The notes beneath the pieces are model-generated. The model did no database searches. It was given only the letters and a program-made list of their open reading frames with translations, and was not told the origin of the DNA. A stretch of DNA of 64,000 bases from an uncultured Porphyromonas sp. (lineage in GTDB: Bacteria; Bacteroidota; Bacteroidia; Bacteroidales; Porphyromonadaceae): the NCBI GenBank assembly GCA_934364985.1, contig CAKRMU010000002.1, positions 62,001 to 126,000 of the forward strand. Reading direction: 5' to 3'. Position numbers and translations under genes: made by a program. Shown here piece by piece: positions 33,961-41,674 of this stretch (within the stretch, counting starts at the first letter, position 1; each line of letters begins with the position of its first letter).

Positions 33961-35334
33961 CTAGTACTGATAATAATCTGGAATATTTGTTTCTTCGCCA
34001 GCATCGCTCAAAATAGTAGGATGGTTAGAGTCAAAAACTCCAGGGGTAAAATATCCATCATTTAGACCACCCCAGCCCCAATTACAATGAACAAAAATTC
34101 TATTCTCAATATGACTTGCAATAACTTTATTAGTATTATTGTCAATAGTCTTCCTTTCCCTTTCTTGCACTACTAAACCATCTACAAGCCAAGCATGACC
34201 TCCTTTATAAATGGTTTTTGGATGTTTGAAAATCCACCATCCTACCATCTCTTTTCCACGCTCAGAATTACCCCTCATAATGACAGGTCTGAGTTGCTTT
34301 ATACTATTAATAAGTCCTTGTTCAAAATAGGGTGTCAAATCAGACGGATTTTTATACCCCATATTCCTCAACATTGAAACAATGTTACCAGTATATGCTT
34401 TTGTACCTGTAGTACCCCAAGAGTTTCCTAATTCGTCACCAATTGTCCTAAGATATTGAGACACCTGCTTTGCATATTTTTGATAATCATCATTGAAATA
34501 ATCACTAAAAGAAGAATACTTATTTAAATAATCCCAATCTAAATCAATACCTTTGAATGAAATAGGATAATGATAGTACGATGTGAATTGTGCTGCGGCA
34601 ATAGCCACACAACCAGCCACTGCTCGTTTCCCATTTATTAACGGAGCACAATCATTGTATGGATAACCTTGACTCCATGTCACCTTTATCAGAGGCTTAA
34701 CTTCGGACTTCGTCTCCCAATTAGTATACTCAAATCTACACGAAATACCGGGGGAATCTCCATCTAATAAAGAATCACACGCTTGACTATTATCATTGTT
34801 TCTTTGCCTTGAGTCATATTCTTTCACCTTTTGGATATAATATATAGGCAACCTGGATAGATAAACGGCAAATCCAAAATTGTCTATTACTTCATCTTTA
34901 TCTAAGTGACCAGAATCCGTATAAAGTAGCAATTCCGATACTCTTTTATCACCCCAAACAACAACTACACCTCCATTATTCTTCTTATTAAGGATATAAA
35001 GTATAGTATCAACTGGTATGATATCTGAAGCGTCAGAATTTGATCTTAGTGAACCATTGCTAAGAACGACATCCACATCAAATTCGCTATCATCACAACG
35101 AGTTCTTAGCCCATCGCCATTTTGAATACTCTTTGCTATGAGAATTGCTTCTTCAATGCTTCTCTGTGGATTTAAGTTCACATCATCCCCATTGTTGTCG
35201 TCCACGCCTCTAAATGTAGGCACAGGATCAGAAGCACTCAGCTCTAATGAGCCACGTTGGGAGCAAGATATTAAAAGTATCTCGCCAATGGCTAATAAAA
35301 AAGTCAGCAATAAGCTTTGAATAATCTTATTCAT
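33961..35334 (-). CDS. C10 family (streptopain/PrtT/interpain-like) cysteine protease precursor
   Basis: The 457-residue protein has a lipoprotein-like signal (lipid Cys24 in LLISC). A propeptide region to about residue 205 follows, including RSIEEAILIAKSIQ as in Spi_C10 prodomains. The catalytic domain starts near VTWSQGYPYNDCAPLING. The nucleophile is Cys242 in AVAGCVAIAAAQ, and the His is H380 in YKGGHAWLVDGL, followed by HCNWGWGGLNDGYF. Such secreted proteases degrade host or dietary proteins and activate by removing the propeptide. Base composition is visibly more AT-rich than neighbouring genes, which suggests acquisition. It has its own promoter and a downstream lipoprotein partner. 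Confidence 0.9.
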   Translation of the reverse strand: MNKIIQSLLLTFLLAIGEILLISCSQRGSLELSASDPVPTFRGVDDNNGDDVNLNPQRSIEEAILIAKSIQNGDGLRTRCDDSEFDVDVVLSNGSLRSNSDASDIIPVDTILYILNKKNNGGVVVVWGDKRVSELLLYTDSGHLDKDEVIDNFGFAVYLSRLPIYYIQKVKEYDSRQRNNDNSQACDSLLDGDSPGISCRFEYTNWETKSEVKPLIKVTWSQGYPYNDCAPLINGKRAVAGCVAIAAAQFTSYYHYPISFKGIDLDWDYLNKYSSFSDYFNDDYQKYAKQVSQYLRTIGDELGNSWGTTGTKAYTGNIVSMLRNMGYKNPSDLTPYFEQGLINSIKQLRPVIMRGNSERGKEMVGWWIFKHPKTIYKGGHAWLVDGLVVQERERKTIDNNTNKVIASHIENRIFVHCNWGWGGLNDGYFTPGVFDSNHPTILSDAGEETNIPDYYQY

Positions 35335-35374
35335 AAAAACTCCACTAAAATAATTAAACTTTATCTAATTGCTC

Positions 35375-35406
35375 CAAATATAACAACAAAATATTAGAAT
35401 AACAAG
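35375..35406 (-). promoter_or_regulatory. Promoter of the C10 protease gene
   Basis: On the minus strand TATATTTG is at 35382-35375 and CTTG (one mismatch) at 35406-35403, with a 20-base spacer, ending about 40 bases before the start codon. Confidence 0.6.
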
Positions 35407-35908
35407 CTATTATACAATTATAAATCTCTTAAAAGTGAAATAAAGGTAATGCTTAAAATAAGACCATTGTTGCACTATCACGAGATATGACATAAAAGAT
35501 CAATTATTGCATCTTAGATAACTATTGTGGTATTTCCAAGACCTTCTTGAGGATATATGCAACACACGATTGAAGTATTACAAAATAGGGATACCTGAGA
35601 TATAGAGGGGTAAAAAACTGCTTTACTTGTCGTGAACTACGAGTTTGCCTCAAAAAAAAACTGAGAGGTGGGGCAATATCTGATGTCTATTTTTTGAAGT
35701 GGAGTATTAGCAACAGCATGGAGAATAAGGCAGAAAAGTGTATCTTTACGATACAAAACGTCTGACAATGATCGGCGTATGAAGCTTGCAGGAAGCGGAC
35801 TTTAGGATTACAAAATTCCATATGTAGTAATAACGTGTGTGGGGATTAGAAAAGACGAAAAGATAGTTAAGGATGTTTTCATCCTCTGCATCCTGAGGGT
35901 AATAAAGC
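35407..35908. other. AT-rich gene-free stretch
   Basis: The part of the divergent gap beyond the C10 protease promoter holds no open frame of note, no 23-bp array and no clear RNA gene. The first part is very AT-rich like the protease pair. The second part (from about 35640) returns to average composition and must contain the promoter of the recombinase gene, but no good TAnnTTTG was found. Confidence 0.5.
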
Positions 35909-36949
35909 ATGCCGAATGTCATACGAATATCATTGGCAGACTATAATCTATCGGGTATAGGGCAGAAAACTATGGATTTAATAGAGCGTTACGAAGGGTA
36001 CCTTAGGTACGAGCGGGGTATGTCTGAGCTGACGATAAAGGCATACTTAAATGACCTCCACAAGTGGCTTTCCTTAGAGGAGAAAGAGGGAGCAACGGAG
36101 GAGGAGCTTAGAGCATTCATTTCATCGGTAGATAACCGTCGGGCACGCAAAGCCCTGATAAAGCTTATGGATGGTCCCGACAGCGTGCGGAGCGTCAAGC
36201 GGTATCTAAGCACCCTCAGGGGCTTCTACAACTATCTGATGAAGATATCTGTCGTAGAGCATAACCCTTTTAGGAATGTCCAAGTACCTAAGGATGGGCA
36301 ATATCTCCCCACTTTTGTCAATGCAGATGTATTGACAACGCATATTGAGACGCTATATAAAGAAGCAGCACTACTCGAAATCGCGGAGGAAAGAGAGCAC
36401 TCTTGGTGCCATGCTTTTGTGGTAGACTTATTATTTCAGACAGGGATGAGAGAGGGTGAGTTATTAGGTCTTCGCCTTAAAGATATTGACACGAAAGGAG
36501 GGCATCTCAAGGTATTAGGAAAGAGGCATAAGGAACGTATTATACCTCTGGGACCATTGATCTGTGACAAGATTGAGCTTTACCTCAGCTACCGAACACC
36601 CAAACGCGAGCCCTGCGATGCCTTTTTGCTCAACGATACCGGGGAGCCGGCAAATGCACAATATATATATAAGGTAGTCACAACTGCCCTCGCCCCCCTC
36701 CCGCAATACTCACGAAAGAGCCCTCACGTGCTGAGACACAGCTTTGCCACTGCTATGCTTAATAATGGTGCCGATCTAATGAGCGTTAAGGAATTATTGG
36801 GTCACGAGTCGATTTCAAGCACAGCTATCTACACCCACACTACCTTTGAGGAGCTTCGGAAGTCGTATCAAGCTCATCCCCGTAATCGCTTTGAAACTAA
36901 GGCTAAAGTGGAGGACGACGAGAGAGACGACGAGCATTCGGAAGATTAA
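35909..36949 (+). CDS. Tyrosine recombinase, XerC/XerD-like
   Basis: The 346-residue protein has an N-terminal SAM-like core-binding domain (YEGYLRYERGMSELTIKAYLNDL) and a catalytic domain with all expected residues: R181 (GMREGELLGLRL), K205 (GKRHKERIIPL), H273 and R276 (SPHVLRHSFATAML), H299 (LLGHESISS) and Tyr308 (TAIYTHT). Xer enzymes resolve chromosome dimers at dif. The next gene is hpf, an order common in Bacteroidetes for the housekeeping XerC, so this is not a mobile-element integrase. ATG 35972 (MDLIERY) would give a more typical length; ATG 35909 is kept as the longest form. An insert around residues 143-165 (ETLYKEAALLEIAEER) lengthens it. Confidence 0.85.
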   Translation: MPNVIRISLADYNLSGIGQKTMDLIERYEGYLRYERGMSELTIKAYLNDLHKWLSLEEKEGATEEELRAFISSVDNRRARKALIKLMDGPDSVRSVKRYLSTLRGFYNYLMKISVVEHNPFRNVQVPKDGQYLPTFVNADVLTTHIETLYKEAALLEIAEEREHSWCHAFVVDLLFQTGMREGELLGLRLKDIDTKGGHLKVLGKRHKERIIPLGPLICDKIELYLSYRTPKREPCDAFLLNDTGEPANAQYIYKVVTTALAPLPQYSRKSPHVLRHSFATAMLNNGADLMSVKELLGHESISSTAIYTHTTFEELRKSYQAHPRNRFETKAKVEDDERDDEHSED

Positions 36950-36995
36950 CCATTCCGGCATTGCACCCAAGGACTACACTAAGCAGGGAAAAACA

Positions 36996-37100
36996 AATAC
37001 TTACTATTCGCTACAGCGTATTCCTGATATCCGCAAAAGTAAATACTTGGTATTCGCCGAGACGAATACCAAGTATTAGCTGAGCCTAATTCCAAGTATC
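36996..37100. repeat. 23-bp palindromic repeat array 5
   Basis: Units start at 36996, 37019, 37042, 37065 and 37088, all 23 bp apart. Cores are AATACTTACTATT, TATTCCTGATATC, AATACTTGGTATT, AATACCAAGTATT and AATTCCAAGTATC. It begins 47 bases after the recombinase stop and ends just before TTTTGAC (37104-37110). Confidence 0.9.
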
Positions 37101-37198
37101 CACTTTTGACTATTTCTGAAAAAGATAATAGTACTTTCAAGGATAAACATCTTCAAAGTTACAACTCAAGTGCCACAGAAATAATAATGCCCTCTAAA

Positions 37199-37230
37199 GT
37201 TGTACAAATAAAAAAATAAGATTATATTTG
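37199..37230 (+). promoter_or_regulatory. Promoter of hpf
   Basis: TATATTTG at 37223-37230 with GTTG (one mismatch) at 37199-37202 and a 20-base spacer. The resulting leader of about 130 bases before ATG 37369 is long for this window. Confidence 0.55.
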
Positions 37231-37368
37231 TCATACAGAAGACCAAAGGTTGGTGGGCAAGTACCGGATTGCCATACGAGCCGCGAGTACCATCCTTTGA
37301 GGTGCTTCGGAAATTGTATTATAGTTTTACCCCTTATGGGTTAACTTAAGAAAGAAAGGAGAACGACG

Positions 37369-37665
37369 ATGAAGACAAAAGTACAAGCTGTAAACTTTGA
37401 GATCTCCGAACAGCTTAAGGCGTTTGTAGAGAAAAAAGTGGGGAAATTGGAGCGATTCTGCACTGATATCATAGATGCCGAAGTGGCTCTCACCGTAGAG
37501 AAGCCTGAGCAAGCCAAAAATAAACGAGCAAGGATTACCTTGGCGATCAAAGGCCCGGACCTATTTAGTGAAAAGGTAGCCGATAGCTTCGAGGAAGCAG
37601 TTACCGAGGCTTGCGAAGCTTTAGAGCGTCAGCTCGAGAAGCACAAGGCAGGTACAAAGAAATAA
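37369..37665 (+). CDS. hpf: Ribosome hibernation-promoting factor (short HPF/RaiA type)
   Basis: The 98-residue protein has the S30AE/HPF fold: KVQAVNFEISEQLKAFVEKKVGKLERF, DAEVALTVEKPEQAKNKRARITLAIKGPDLFSEKVADSFEEAVTEACEALERQLEKHK. It binds the 30S subunit and silences ribosomes in stationary phase. It lacks the C-terminal dimerisation domain of long HPF, so 100S formation would need another factor. It follows the XerC-like gene, as in other Bacteroidetes, but has its own promoter and terminator. Confidence 0.92.
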   Translation: MKTKVQAVNFEISEQLKAFVEKKVGKLERFCTDIIDAEVALTVEKPEQAKNKRARITLAIKGPDLFSEKVADSFEEAVTEACEALERQLEKHKAGTKK

Positions 37666-37703
37666 TGCAATGTTTTTTCAGATTAATAATTTTTGAAAAA
37701 AGA

Positions 37704-37729
37704 GGGAGCAGGTAGCGATATCCGCTCCC
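37704..37729 (+). terminator. Hairpin after hpf
   Basis: Arms GGGAGC (37704-37709) and GCTCCC (37724-37729) are followed by CCCTTATTTTAT. Confidence 0.6.
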
Positions 37730-37908
37730 CCTTATTTTATATCAGCGACACCAAGACACACCCCCATTTCAAAAAACTACAATAACCCACAAAAACGACT
37801 AACACGTGGCACTAACCTAAGCGATATGTAGTGGTGCTTCGCAGACCCTTAGCAGATCCTTTTCATCCGAATTAAAGTCGAAATAATCCCCCTTTGTATC
37901 TTTTTTGG

Positions 37909-37916
37909 TAGCTTTG
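37909..37916 (+). promoter_or_regulatory. -7 element of pta-ackA
   Basis: TAGCTTTG matches TAnnTTTG, 53 bases before the pta ATG. A TTTG exists at 37893-37896 but only 12 bases away, too close for a normal -33. Confidence 0.4.
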
Positions 37917-37969
37917 TAAACAACATCTAAAAGGAGATATTTTACACACATATAACACATTACAGCATT

Positions 37970-38983
37970 ATGCAGATATTAGACAAAATAGTGGCAAACG
38001 CTAAGGCCAATAAACGCCGAATCGTATTGCCTGAGGGGCTTGAAGAGCGTACACTACGTGCAGCCGACAGGATTATAGCAGAGGGCGTAGCCGATATCAT
38101 CTTGATTGGCAACCCGGACGAGATCAAAGCTAAGGCAAAGGAGCTTGGACTCACACACATTGCCGACGGAGCCAAACTGGTCTGCCCTAAGGGCAACCCC
38201 GATAAAGAGAAATATGCTAATATCCTATACGAGCTTCGCAAGAAAAAAGGCATGACCATCGAGGAGGCTACCTCATTAGCCGAGAACCCCCTATACCTCG
38301 GTTGCTTGATGATAAAAGCAGGTGACGCTGATGGTGAAGTAGCAGGTGCACAAAACACCACTGGCAATGTACTCCGCCCCGCTCTCCAAATCATCAAGAC
38401 CGCCCCTGGCGTTAAGGTAGTGAGCGGTGCCTTTATCCTCATCACCAAAGCCAGCCAATATGGTGCCGAGGGTACACTTCTTTTCGGCGATTGTGCCGTT
38501 ATGCCCAATCCTAATGCCGAAGAATTGGCTCAGATCGCTGTCTCCTCAGCTGCAACCGCAAGGACACTTGTGGGCATCGAACCTAAGATAGCAATGCTCA
38601 GCTTTAGCACAAAAGGAAGTGCCAAACACGAAAATGTAGACAAAGTAACTGAGGCAACTAAGCTCGCCAAAGAAATGGCTCCGGAGCTGAATCTTGACGG
38701 AGAACTTCAGGTCGATGCCGCACTCGACCCCAAGACAGGTGCCAGCAAAGCTCCGGGTAGTACCGTAGCCGGGAAAGCCAACGTACTGATATTCCCCGAC
38801 CTTCAAGCCGGCAATATCGGGTACAAGTTAGTGCAAAGGCTTGGCGGTGCAGAGGCAATTGGCCCTATCCTACAAGGCATAGCTATGCCTGTAAATGACC
38901 TAAGCCGTGGTTGCTCAGTTGACGATGTGTACTATATGGTAGCTATCACCAGCAACCAAGCTACGGCAGCTCTAAAACACTAA
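37970..38983 (+). CDS. pta: Phosphate acetyltransferase
   Basis: The 337-residue short-form phosphotransacetylase interconverts acetyl-CoA and acetyl-phosphate. Motifs are RIVLPEGLEERTLRAADRI, VAGAQNTTGNVLRPALQII, KVVSGAFIL and TKGSAKHENVDKV, with LIFPDLQAGNIGYKLVQRLGGA near the end. It lacks the N-terminal regulatory domain of long Pta proteins. It is 29 bases upstream of ackA, and together they make ATP and acetate from the acyl-CoA produced by 2-oxoacid oxidation. Confidence 0.96.
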   Translation: MQILDKIVANAKANKRRIVLPEGLEERTLRAADRIIAEGVADIILIGNPDEIKAKAKELGLTHIADGAKLVCPKGNPDKEKYANILYELRKKKGMTIEEATSLAENPLYLGCLMIKAGDADGEVAGAQNTTGNVLRPALQIIKTAPGVKVVSGAFILITKASQYGAEGTLLFGDCAVMPNPNAEELAQIAVSSAATARTLVGIEPKIAMLSFSTKGSAKHENVDKVTEATKLAKEMAPELNLDGELQVDAALDPKTGASKAPGSTVAGKANVLIFPDLQAGNIGYKLVQRLGGAEAIGPILQGIAMPVNDLSRGCSVDDVYYMVAITSNQATAALKH

Positions 38984-39012
38984 TATTTGGATAAGAAGAT
39001 AGTAATATTGAT

Positions 39013-40206
39013 ATGAAAATTTTAGTACTCAACTGCGGGAGCTCATCCGTGAAGTATAAACTCTACGACATGAGCAACGAAAAGGAGATCGCAAGTGGTG
39101 GTGTCGAGAAAATCGGACTCCCAGACTCCTTTCTTAAATTTAAGACACAAGACGGCGAAAAAGTACTCATTGAGCAGAAGCTACCTACACAATCCGAGGC
39201 AGTACAATTGATACTTGACACGCTCGTAGACCCTAAATACTCCTTCATTAAGAGCTACGATGAGATAGGGGCTGTTGGGCACAGAGTAGTACACGGAGGC
39301 GAGAAATTCAGCGAGAGCGTCCTCATCAATGACGAAGTGCTTAAGACCATTGACGAATTGAGTATTCTCGCACCCCTCCATAACCCAGCTAATATAAAAG
39401 GTGTAGAGGCGATCTCTAAACTACTTCCCAATATCAAGCAAGTAGCCGTATTTGATACCGCATTCCACCAAACGATGGAGCCTTATGCTTACCAGTACGC
39501 ACTTCCCTATCGCATGTATCGTGACCTCAAAGTACGTCGCTACGGATTCCACGGCACAAGCCATAGATACGTGAGCCGTCGGGCGTGCGAGATCTTAGGA
39601 TTAGACTACGACAAAGCCAAGATCATCACCTGCCATATCGGCAATGGAGGCTCGGTAGCTGCCGTAAAAGGCGGTAAAGTCATTGACACCTCGATGGGGT
39701 TGACACCTACCGAAGGACTCATCATGGGTACGCGTTCGGGCGATGTAGATCCAGGTGCATTGGTATTCATTATGGAGCAAGAAGGACTCGATGCAAAGGG
39801 TCTTAGCAAGCTCGTTAATAAAGAGTCCGGCATCGCCGGCTTCTCCGAAATATCCAGCGACATGCGGGATATCGAAGACGCTATCGAGGCAGGAAACGAG
39901 AGAGCTCAGCTCGCTATGGAGATGTACAATTACCGCGTTAAAAAGTACGTAGGTGCCTACTTAGCCGCCCTTGATGGAGCTGATGCCATCGTCTTCACCG
40001 GCGGGGTGGGCGAAAATGGTTCACTAACCCGCGAGTACGTATGCAGTAATATGAACTATGCAGGTATCGAAATAGATAAAGACCTCAATAACTCCGTACG
40101 AGCTAAAGAAGTGGTACTATCTACCGACAATAGCAAGATCAAAGTACTCATCGTACCTACAGACGAAGAGCTGATGATAGCACGCGACACCCTCGCACTC
40201 GTATAA
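39013..40206 (+). CDS. ackA: Acetate kinase
   Basis: The 397-residue ASKHA-fold kinase makes ATP and acetate from acetyl-phosphate and ADP. Seen are VLNCGSSSVKYKLYD at the start, GHRVVHGGEKFSESV, FDTAFHQTM, YGFHGTSHRYVSRRA, HIGNGGSVAAVKGGK, DTSMGLTPTEGLIMGTRSGDVDPG and FTGGVGENG, all family signatures. Length is normal. It is the second gene of the pta-ackA operon and is followed by a 36-bp palindromic terminator. Confidence 0.97.
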   Translation: MKILVLNCGSSSVKYKLYDMSNEKEIASGGVEKIGLPDSFLKFKTQDGEKVLIEQKLPTQSEAVQLILDTLVDPKYSFIKSYDEIGAVGHRVVHGGEKFSESVLINDEVLKTIDELSILAPLHNPANIKGVEAISKLLPNIKQVAVFDTAFHQTMEPYAYQYALPYRMYRDLKVRRYGFHGTSHRYVSRRACEILGLDYDKAKIITCHIGNGGSVAAVKGGKVIDTSMGLTPTEGLIMGTRSGDVDPGALVFIMEQEGLDAKGLSKLVNKESGIAGFSEISSDMRDIEDAIEAGNERAQLAMEMYNYRVKKYVGAYLAALDGADAIVFTGGVGENGSLTREYVCSNMNYAGIEIDKDLNNSVRAKEVVLSTDNSKIKVLIVPTDEELMIARDTLALV

Positions 40207-40233
40207 AACCACTTCCAAAAAGTAGAAAATCAA

Positions 40234-40269
40234 AAAGGGCAAGCCTTCACATGTGAAGGCTTGCCCTTT
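40234..40269 (+). terminator. Palindromic terminator after ackA
   Basis: A perfect 36-bp palindrome AAAGGGCAAGCCTTCACA... reads the same on both strands, with a stem ending in TTT. It lies 27 bases after the ackA stop. Confidence 0.8.
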
Positions 40270-40320
40270 AACTATTCCACTCCATAAAGCGACAAATCCC
40301 CAAAACCAATACCACAATAG

Positions 40321-40421
40321 GTCAAAAAGGATACCAGGTATTACCGAGAGCAAATACCGGGAATTCCTTTGACCAAATACCTGGAATTCATTAAGGCATA
40401 TTACGGATATTCATTTTTGAC
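40321..40421. repeat. 23-bp palindromic repeat array 6 with terminal inverted repeats
   Basis: Units start at 40330, 40353, 40376 and 40399, exact 23-bp steps. Cores are GATACCAGGTATT, AATACCGGGAATT, AATACCTGGAATT and TATTACGGATATT. It is bounded by a perfect 8-bp inverted repeat: GTCAAAAA at 40321-40328 and TTTTTGAC at 40414-40421, the clearest element-like ends of any array here. Confidence 0.9.
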
Positions 40422-40495
40422 GTCATCTACCATCCCCCGATGCGAAGACTATCTTTACAATCCTTAATAATAGGTCAAGTCTCAACTAAAATTAT

Positions 40496-40503
40496 TATAT
40501 TTG
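40496..40503 (+). promoter_or_regulatory. -7 element of the DUF4831 gene
   Basis: TATATTTG lies 27 bases before ATG 40531. It overlaps the in-frame TTG at 40501, which therefore cannot be the start codon. No good -33 was seen. Confidence 0.5.
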
Positions 40504-40530
40504 TCCAAAACTATTTTTGAGCAAAAAGTA

Positions 40531-41616
40531 ATGCGGAGAAAGATATACATTGCGTGCACACTACTTCTAAGCTTATGTGGCATCGCCACTGCACAAAAAG
40601 TAGAGCGGTACGAGGTAGCGGTCCTTACCGATAACAGGGTGATTTACGCACTGCCCCTCACGAAACTCTATTTACTTGTGGAGAGCGAAGAAGTACACGA
40701 GACACCGGGCGAACTTGCCCTATATGCCGAGAGGTATTTAGGGCGAACAGATGCCATCCTTGAGGAACACACCTACCATCACCTTAAGGGCATTCAAATG
40801 GATGCTTACGGAATACCCGACGAGCAATATCGCTACGCCATCGACTTCAGTGCGAGAAGCAACGCCACCAATGTCACCCTTTCCGAGGATGGAATCCTCA
40901 TCGGCATCAATAAAGACATCGAAACACTCAATAACGGGTTGCCTACCCCAAAGCAATCAACAGCAGGGAAGACGAGTCGTGCAAGTAGCATTCCCCTACC
41001 TTCAGAATACATACAAGCAACCACGACAGCCACAAAAGCAGCCATCTTAGCAGATGAAATCTATCGTACCAGAGACAGCAAAAATATCGTGGCGAGTGGC
41101 GAAAGCGAGCAACCTTTTGCCGATGGAGAGGCACTCAGATTAGCCCTCAAAACCCTTGACGAAAGAGAGCAATCCTTTACGACACTATTCATGGGTAGCA
41201 GGGAGAAAACCACCAAGCAAGAAGTGGTCCAAGGAATATCCGCGACAGAAGAGGGCAAGAAAGTGGTAGCACGTTTTTCCAAACAAGAGGGACTCCTTCC
41301 CGCAGATGATTTGCGAGGAGAGCCGATATACCTCGACCTTAAAGTCGTTGAAGCGTCAGAAGAGATAGACGAACACACCCGAAAGAAACTCGAAAAAAAA
41401 TTAGAGCGAGGCATCGTATACCGCGTGCCTGGTAGAGTACACGCCACCATTAGCTTTAGGGGCAACATCGTCCTTGAAAAAGATATTGCAGTGGGGCAAC
41501 TCGGGTCATTGGAAGCTCTGGATATGATACTATTCAAAACCAAAGGAAAGGTAACATCCGTAGAGCTTTACCCACATAACGGAGGGCTAAAAGAGGTCAA
41601 AGAGCTCAACGAATAA
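40531..41616 (+). CDS. DUF4831 family secreted protein
   Basis: The 361-residue protein is read from ATG 40531, which begins a clean signal peptide (MRRKIYIACTLLLSLCGIATAQ). The upstream TTG 40501 lies in the promoter. The mature part VERYEVAVLTDNRVIYALPLTKLYLLVESEE and the PGELALYAERYLG segment match Bacteroidales DUF4831 proteins as I know them. The function is unknown. The middle (about 130-200) is Thr/Ser-rich and likely a linker, and the end is beta-rich (VYRVPGRVHATISFRGNIVLEKDIAVGQLG). It lies 58 bases before the peptide transporter gene. Confidence 0.75.
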   Translation: MRRKIYIACTLLLSLCGIATAQKVERYEVAVLTDNRVIYALPLTKLYLLVESEEVHETPGELALYAERYLGRTDAILEEHTYHHLKGIQMDAYGIPDEQYRYAIDFSARSNATNVTLSEDGILIGINKDIETLNNGLPTPKQSTAGKTSRASSIPLPSEYIQATTTATKAAILADEIYRTRDSKNIVASGESEQPFADGEALRLALKTLDEREQSFTTLFMGSREKTTKQEVVQGISATEEGKKVVARFSKQEGLLPADDLRGEPIYLDLKVVEASEEIDEHTRKKLEKKLERGIVYRVPGRVHATISFRGNIVLEKDIAVGQLGSLEALDMILFKTKGKVTSVELYPHNGGLKEVKELNE

Positions 41617-41674
41617 CACAATTTCCATAGACAATTATTGACTAAGTATTCACTGATAATAAGAACTTAACAAC

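Noticed and set aside
35407..35908. Search for a broken gene in the gap beside the C10 protease
   Set aside because: Frames are short on both strands and no protein similarity was recognised; it is left as plain intergenic sequence.
35909..36949. Integrase of a mobile element next to the AT-rich protease pair
   Set aside because: The recombinase is followed by hpf, the normal neighbour of housekeeping xerC in Bacteroidetes, and no attachment site or other mobile gene was seen.
40501..40530. TTG start for the DUF4831 gene
   Set aside because: The codon lies in the -7 element TATATTTG, and the signal peptide begins at ATG 40531.
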